NCBI GenBank assembly: GCA_014379045.1
Contig: JACMMK010000055.1
Location: 1 to 16,825 of the forward strand
DNA length: 16,825 bases
Reading direction: 5' to 3'
Origin: Burkholderiales bacterium
GTDB taxonomy: Bacteria > Pseudomonadota > Gammaproteobacteria > Burkholderiales > CAIKXV01
How positions within the stretch are numbered: the stretch's first letter is position 1; every line of letters starts with the position of its first letter. Position numbers and translations under genes: made by a program. The notes beneath the pieces were generated by a model. That model was not told where the DNA came from, did no database searches, and saw only the letters and a list, made by a program, of their open reading frames with translations. Positions 14,348 through 16,825 of the stretch are shown piece by piece.

Positions 14348-14484
14348 CGGCCAACCCTCCGGTCTACCCCGACCGCTCGCAGTTTGCGTCCGGTCGAAGG
14401 AAACATTCAATCTAGTCGGCTTCGTTCCCTAAGTGCGCGGGCAAGTTACCTCGACAACCGTCCCGTGTTGCGAATAAAAGCATG
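14348..14484. other. Intergenic region upstream of the FkbM gene
   Basis: No gene is seen in these 137 bp. They contain the FkbM Shine-Dalgarno next to its ATG and AT-rich patches (CATTCAATCTAG around 14405-14416, AATAAAAG around 14472-14479) that may hold the FkbM promoter. No good -35/-10 pair was found. Confidence 0.4.
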
Positions 14485-14903
14485 TCACGCTGCAGCGCCG
14501 CGGCTTGTCCGTGCCGCGTTCATGATGGCTCTTCCCATGCGCGTAGACGCCTCGGCGGCCGAGGCGCTGCCGTCGTCTACCGAGCGCTGAAGGTCGACCA
14601 AGCGGCAGCCGGTCGCGTTGTAAAGCGGGCGATACACCAGCGGTTCGAGTGTCTCGCCGTGCGTCGCAACGCCGTTCACTTCGTGTGCACACTTGCTGCA
14701 CTCTTCCGGGTTCCAGTCGTCGAGCAGATCGTCATCCCCCGCTTCTCGACCACGTCTTCGTGCAGCTCGTTGTCCGGCAGCAGCGCTGCTGCCCCGCGCG
14801 CGGCAACCGGGGTATGCACGTTGTCGTTGCCCGGGACCAGGCAGGCCGGCATCGTCAGACCCCAGAGTTGCGGGTTGGTCGCGCCAACGGCGAACTGCGA
14901 TGC
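14485..14903 (-). pseudogene. Frameshifted C-terminal remnant of an alpha/beta-hydrolase
   Basis: Immediately after the Bug gene stop, one minus-strand frame reads like the C-terminal part of an alpha/beta-hydrolase: LWGLTMPACLVPGNDNVHTP, then AALLPDNELHEDVVEKRG. At a run of five G (plus-strand C-run 14736-14740) the sensible reading switches to another frame, continuing GDDDLLDDWNPEECSKCAHE and on to a stop at 14485. Hydrolases of this type carry a comparable VPGND-x-x-H strand, a LPG-x-ELH stretch and a later E/D-W-x-P-x-E helix. The N-terminal part with the nucleophile is absent, so this is a truncated and frameshifted fragment. The 60 residues after the helix (EPLVYRPLYNATGC onward) look coding-like but do not fit the hydrolase family. 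The call rests on pattern reading in two frames. Confidence 0.5.
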
Positions 14904-15986
14904 TCACTGACCCGCCTTGAGCCCCGCCTCGCGAATCAGCCGGCCCCATTTCTCGTTCTCGACACGGACCCTGGTCGCGAACTCGGCCGGGGTCATCACC
15001 ATCGGGTCGACGTTCTGCGAAGCATAGAACTCTCGCATGTCGGGCATCGCGAGCACCTTCTGGATCAGCGCACTCAACCGATCGACGATCTCGCGCGGCA
15101 GCGCCGCCGGACCGAAGATGCCGTGAAAACCGGTGTATTCATAGTCGGCGACGCCTGCCTCCGCGATCGTCGGCAGGTTCGGCATCGCGTCGGCGCGTGC
15201 ACGTCCGGTAGTCGCCAGCGCCCGCAGCTTGCCGGACTTCACATGCGGCGCCATCACGATCGCAGAGAAGATCATCATGTCGACGCGGCCCGACAGCAGA
15301 TCGCCGAGCATCGCGCTCGCGTTCGCATAGGGCACATGGGTGGCCTGGATCCCGGCACGCACCTTGAACAGTTCGGTCGCCAGGTGAAAGCCGGTGCCAT
15401 GTCCGGGCGAACCATAGTTGATCGCGCCCGGCCTGCGCCTGGCCAGCGCCACCAGATCCCCCACCGACTTCACCGGCATCGACGGGTGCACCACCAGCAG
15501 CGCAGAAAACTGGCCCATCGGCACGATCGGCACCAGGTCGCGCAGCACATCGATCGGCATCTTCTCCTGCATGTGCGGGTTGGTGGTGATCGACGAGCCG
15601 GGCCCGCTGAACACCGCATACCCGTCGGGTGCCGACCTGGCGACCAGTTCCAGCGCGATGTTGCCCGACGCGCCGGGGCGATTGTCGACGACCACCGGGT
15701 GGCCGATCGTTTCGGACAGCCGGTTGGCCATCGGGCGAGCCAGCGAATCGCTGTTGCTGCCGGGGGAAAAGCCGACGAAGACGCGGATGGCCTTCGATGG
15801 ATAAGACGCTGCCGGCGCCTGCGCGAAGGTCGGGGACGCGAGCGCGCACGAGACACAGCCAAGCGAAAGTCGAACGACCGTCCAGCGATCGAACGCGGCG
15901 TGATTTGACAGCCGCCGAGCGAACGGCCGGTGCGCGAACGACAGCACCCCTAGCGAGCGCGAGACCACGCGTGGCTGGATCTTCAT
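14904..15986 (-). CDS. Bug-family tripartite tricarboxylate transporter substrate-binding protein (TctC-like)
   Basis: The 360-residue protein is a periplasmic receptor of the Bug family, which binds small carboxylates or related compounds for TTT transporters. Family marks are YPSKAIRVFVGFSPGS (62-77), DSLARPMANRLSE (80-92), VVVDNRPGASGNIA (98-111), INYGSPGHGTGFHLA (189-203), HVPYANASAMLGDLLSG (217-233) and LPTIAEAGV (271-279). The signal peptide has a very long basic N-region: the hydrophobic core begins only near residue 38, with cleavage expected at FAQA (54-57). The ATG at 15986 is well supported by AGGGAGGAGG directly upstream, so the long leader is real. No TctA/TctB membrane genes are adjacent, as is usual for the many orphan Bug receptors of Burkholderiales. 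It is divergent from hflX. Confidence 0.93.
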   Translation of the reverse strand: MKIQPRVVSRSLGVLSFAHRPFARRLSNHAAFDRWTVVRLSLGCVSCALASPTFAQAPAASYPSKAIRVFVGFSPGSNSDSLARPMANRLSETIGHPVVVDNRPGASGNIALELVARSAPDGYAVFSGPGSSITTNPHMQEKMPIDVLRDLVPIVPMGQFSALLVVHPSMPVKSVGDLVALARRRPGAINYGSPGHGTGFHLATELFKVRAGIQATHVPYANASAMLGDLLSGRVDMMIFSAIVMAPHVKSGKLRALATTGRARADAMPNLPTIAEAGVADYEYTGFHGIFGPAALPREIVDRLSALIQKVLAMPDMREFYASQNVDPMVMTPAEFATRVRVENEKWGRLIREAGLKAGQ

Positions 15987-16236
15987 GCGCCTCCTCCCTA
16001 CAGCTTCAGCAGCGCGGTCGACGGTTCTGTTGCGCGACTCGCGTCATTGGGTGCGTCTTGTGCGATGGCGACCGGCCTGACCAGGTCGGGTTACGTCCCG
16101 GCCTCGTCGGCGACCCTGCTTCAGCGCTTCGCCTCGTACGTCTTGCGTCGAATATAGCGCAGTGCCGTCCGAAACACCCACCACACGGCATCGGCCGTAC
16201 GATTGCGCCCACTCACGCCAGAAGAGCCCGCTCAGA
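15987..16236. other. Divergent spacer between the Bug receptor gene and hflX
   Basis: These 250 bp hold the start regions of both genes. The strong ribosome site of the Bug gene is next to 15986. GAATATAGC at 16150-16158 is the most -10-like element toward hflX, without a well-spaced -35. No hfq gene is present here, although hfq commonly precedes hflX in Proteobacteria. Confidence 0.4.
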
Positions 16237-16825
16237 ATGTCCAAAGAAGCCAATGCCCCTGCGCCACGCGCCGTCGTCGTTGCCGTACAACTGCCGACGG
16301 TCAGCGACGCAGAGCTCGAGTCATCGTTGAACGAACTGCGCGAGCTCGCCAAGACGCTGGGCTTCGCAGTAGTGGCCACCTTCACGCAGAAGCGCGCCAG
16401 TTTCGATTCGACGGCCTACCTCGGCGCCGGCAAGCGCGAGCAGATACGCCGCTTTGCGCACGGTGAGGCCGTGCCGGCAGGCGATGAGCCGTCGCTGGCG
16501 CAGGACGCAGAGCAAGGCACCGGGGACGCCCCCGGAAGACGCGTCGCACGCCATGGCGCGGCCGCAGCGCGCGAAGCGGCGAAGGCGCCGCCTGGCGACG
16601 ATGCCCGCCTGGCCGACTTCGTTCTGGTGGACCACGAGATATCGCCGTCGCAGGCGCGCAACCTCGAAAACGAGGTCGGTTGCGAGGTGATGGATCGAAC
16701 GATGGTGATTCTCGAGATCTTTCACCGACACGCGCGCTCCAATGCGGCGCGCGCGCAGGTCGAGATCGCGCGCCTGCGTTACCTCGCACCGCGCCTGCGC
16801 GAGGCCGCCAAGCTCGCCGGGCCCC
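16237..16825 (+). CDS. hflX: GTPase HflX, N-terminal part (runs off the window)
   Basis: An ATG at 16237 opens a frame that stays open to the window edge, giving 196 residues. It starts with AVVVAVQLP and a helix, then TFTQKRASFDSTAYLGAGKREQI (48-70), and later DFVLVDHEISPSQARNLE (127-144), VMDRTMVILEIFHRHARS (151-168) and ARAQVEIARLRYLAPRL (171-187). These are the classic N-terminal and linker signatures of HflX, a ribosome-associated GTPase that splits stalled 70S ribosomes under stress. The GTPase domain itself lies beyond the window. Between the GAGK segment and the VDHEISP strand there are about 55 residues (74-126) rich in Ala, Gly, Asp and Arg, where HflX normally has a short loop. A ribosome site (GAAGAG) lies about 13 nt before the ATG, rather far. 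Confidence 0.9.
   Translation, partial: MSKEANAPAPRAVVVAVQLPTVSDAELESSLNELRELAKTLGFAVVATFTQKRASFDSTAYLGAGKREQIRRFAHGEAVPAGDEPSLAQDAEQGTGDAPGRRVARHGAAAAREAAKAPPGDDARLADFVLVDHEISPSQARNLENEVGCEVMDRTMVILEIFHRHARSNAARAQVEIARLRYLAPRLREAAKLAGP

Noticed and set aside
14485..14949. Intact 154-residue minus-strand gene
   Set aside because: Its first 90 residues are arginine-rich noise overlapping the Bug gene; only the part after 14740 reads like protein, which fits a frameshift better.
14649..15908. 419-codon plus-strand open frame over the Bug receptor
   Set aside because: Antisense to a clear Bug protein; composition (His, Arg, Asp, Gln) is typical of a reverse-strand shadow.
1..16825. Mobile element, CRISPR array or RNA gene
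   Set aside because: No transposase or integrase motif, no spaced direct repeats and no tRNA- or rRNA-like segment were recognised by eye.

Overview
The window is GC-rich, densely coded bacterial DNA. A Bug-type (TctC) solute receptor, a DUF2917 protein beside a MocR-type regulator, and a Tat-exported dienelactone-hydrolase-like protein all point to a betaproteobacterium, probably Burkholderiales. No IS element, tRNA, rRNA or CRISPR array was seen.

Left part (1-6482). A plus-strand fragment ends at 177; it looks like the C-terminus of a cyanuric acid/barbiturate ring-opening amidohydrolase. It converges with a six-gene minus-strand train in which every junction overlaps or is separated by less than 35 bp. 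In transcription order the train is: a short SIR2-like NADase-type protein (6482-5808), a TIR-coiled-coil-transmembrane-lysozyme-like protein (5811-4150), an exported protein of unknown function (4184-3393), a processive-type GT2 glycosyltransferase (3372-2206), an orotate phosphoribosyltransferase-like protein (2172-1459) and an M20-family carbamoyl-amide hydrolase (1466-198). The SIR2/TIR pair shares a GTGA stop/start overlap. It looks like a two-enzyme NAD-consuming immunity module whose TIR protein is anchored in the membrane and carries a predicted periplasmic cell-wall hydrolase domain. This is the most novel feature of the window. The OPRT-like and M20 genes, with the facing ring-opening amidohydrolase, look more like pyrimidine or cyclic-imide catabolism (ring opening, then ureido-acid hydrolysis). 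Whether they belong functionally to the SIR2/TIR unit is open.

Middle (6803-11699). A DUF2917 protein (minus) and a MocR/GntR-aminotransferase regulator (plus) are divergent across a short spacer that holds a perfect 8-bp inverted repeat. Next comes a Tat-exported dienelactone-hydrolase family protein with a plausible sigma70 promoter. It converges on an AhpD/carboxymuconolactone-decarboxylase-like protein across a strong hairpin. The latter is divergent from a cupin-type AraC regulator that probably controls it.

Right part (11810-16825). Three minus-strand genes stand more loosely: an SDR oxidoreductase, a small class I methyltransferase-like protein and an FkbM-family methyltransferase. 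A frameshifted alpha/beta-hydrolase remnant follows, lying downstream of a Bug-family periplasmic receptor. The window ends inside a plus-strand hflX whose N-terminal domain carries an unusual low-complexity insertion.
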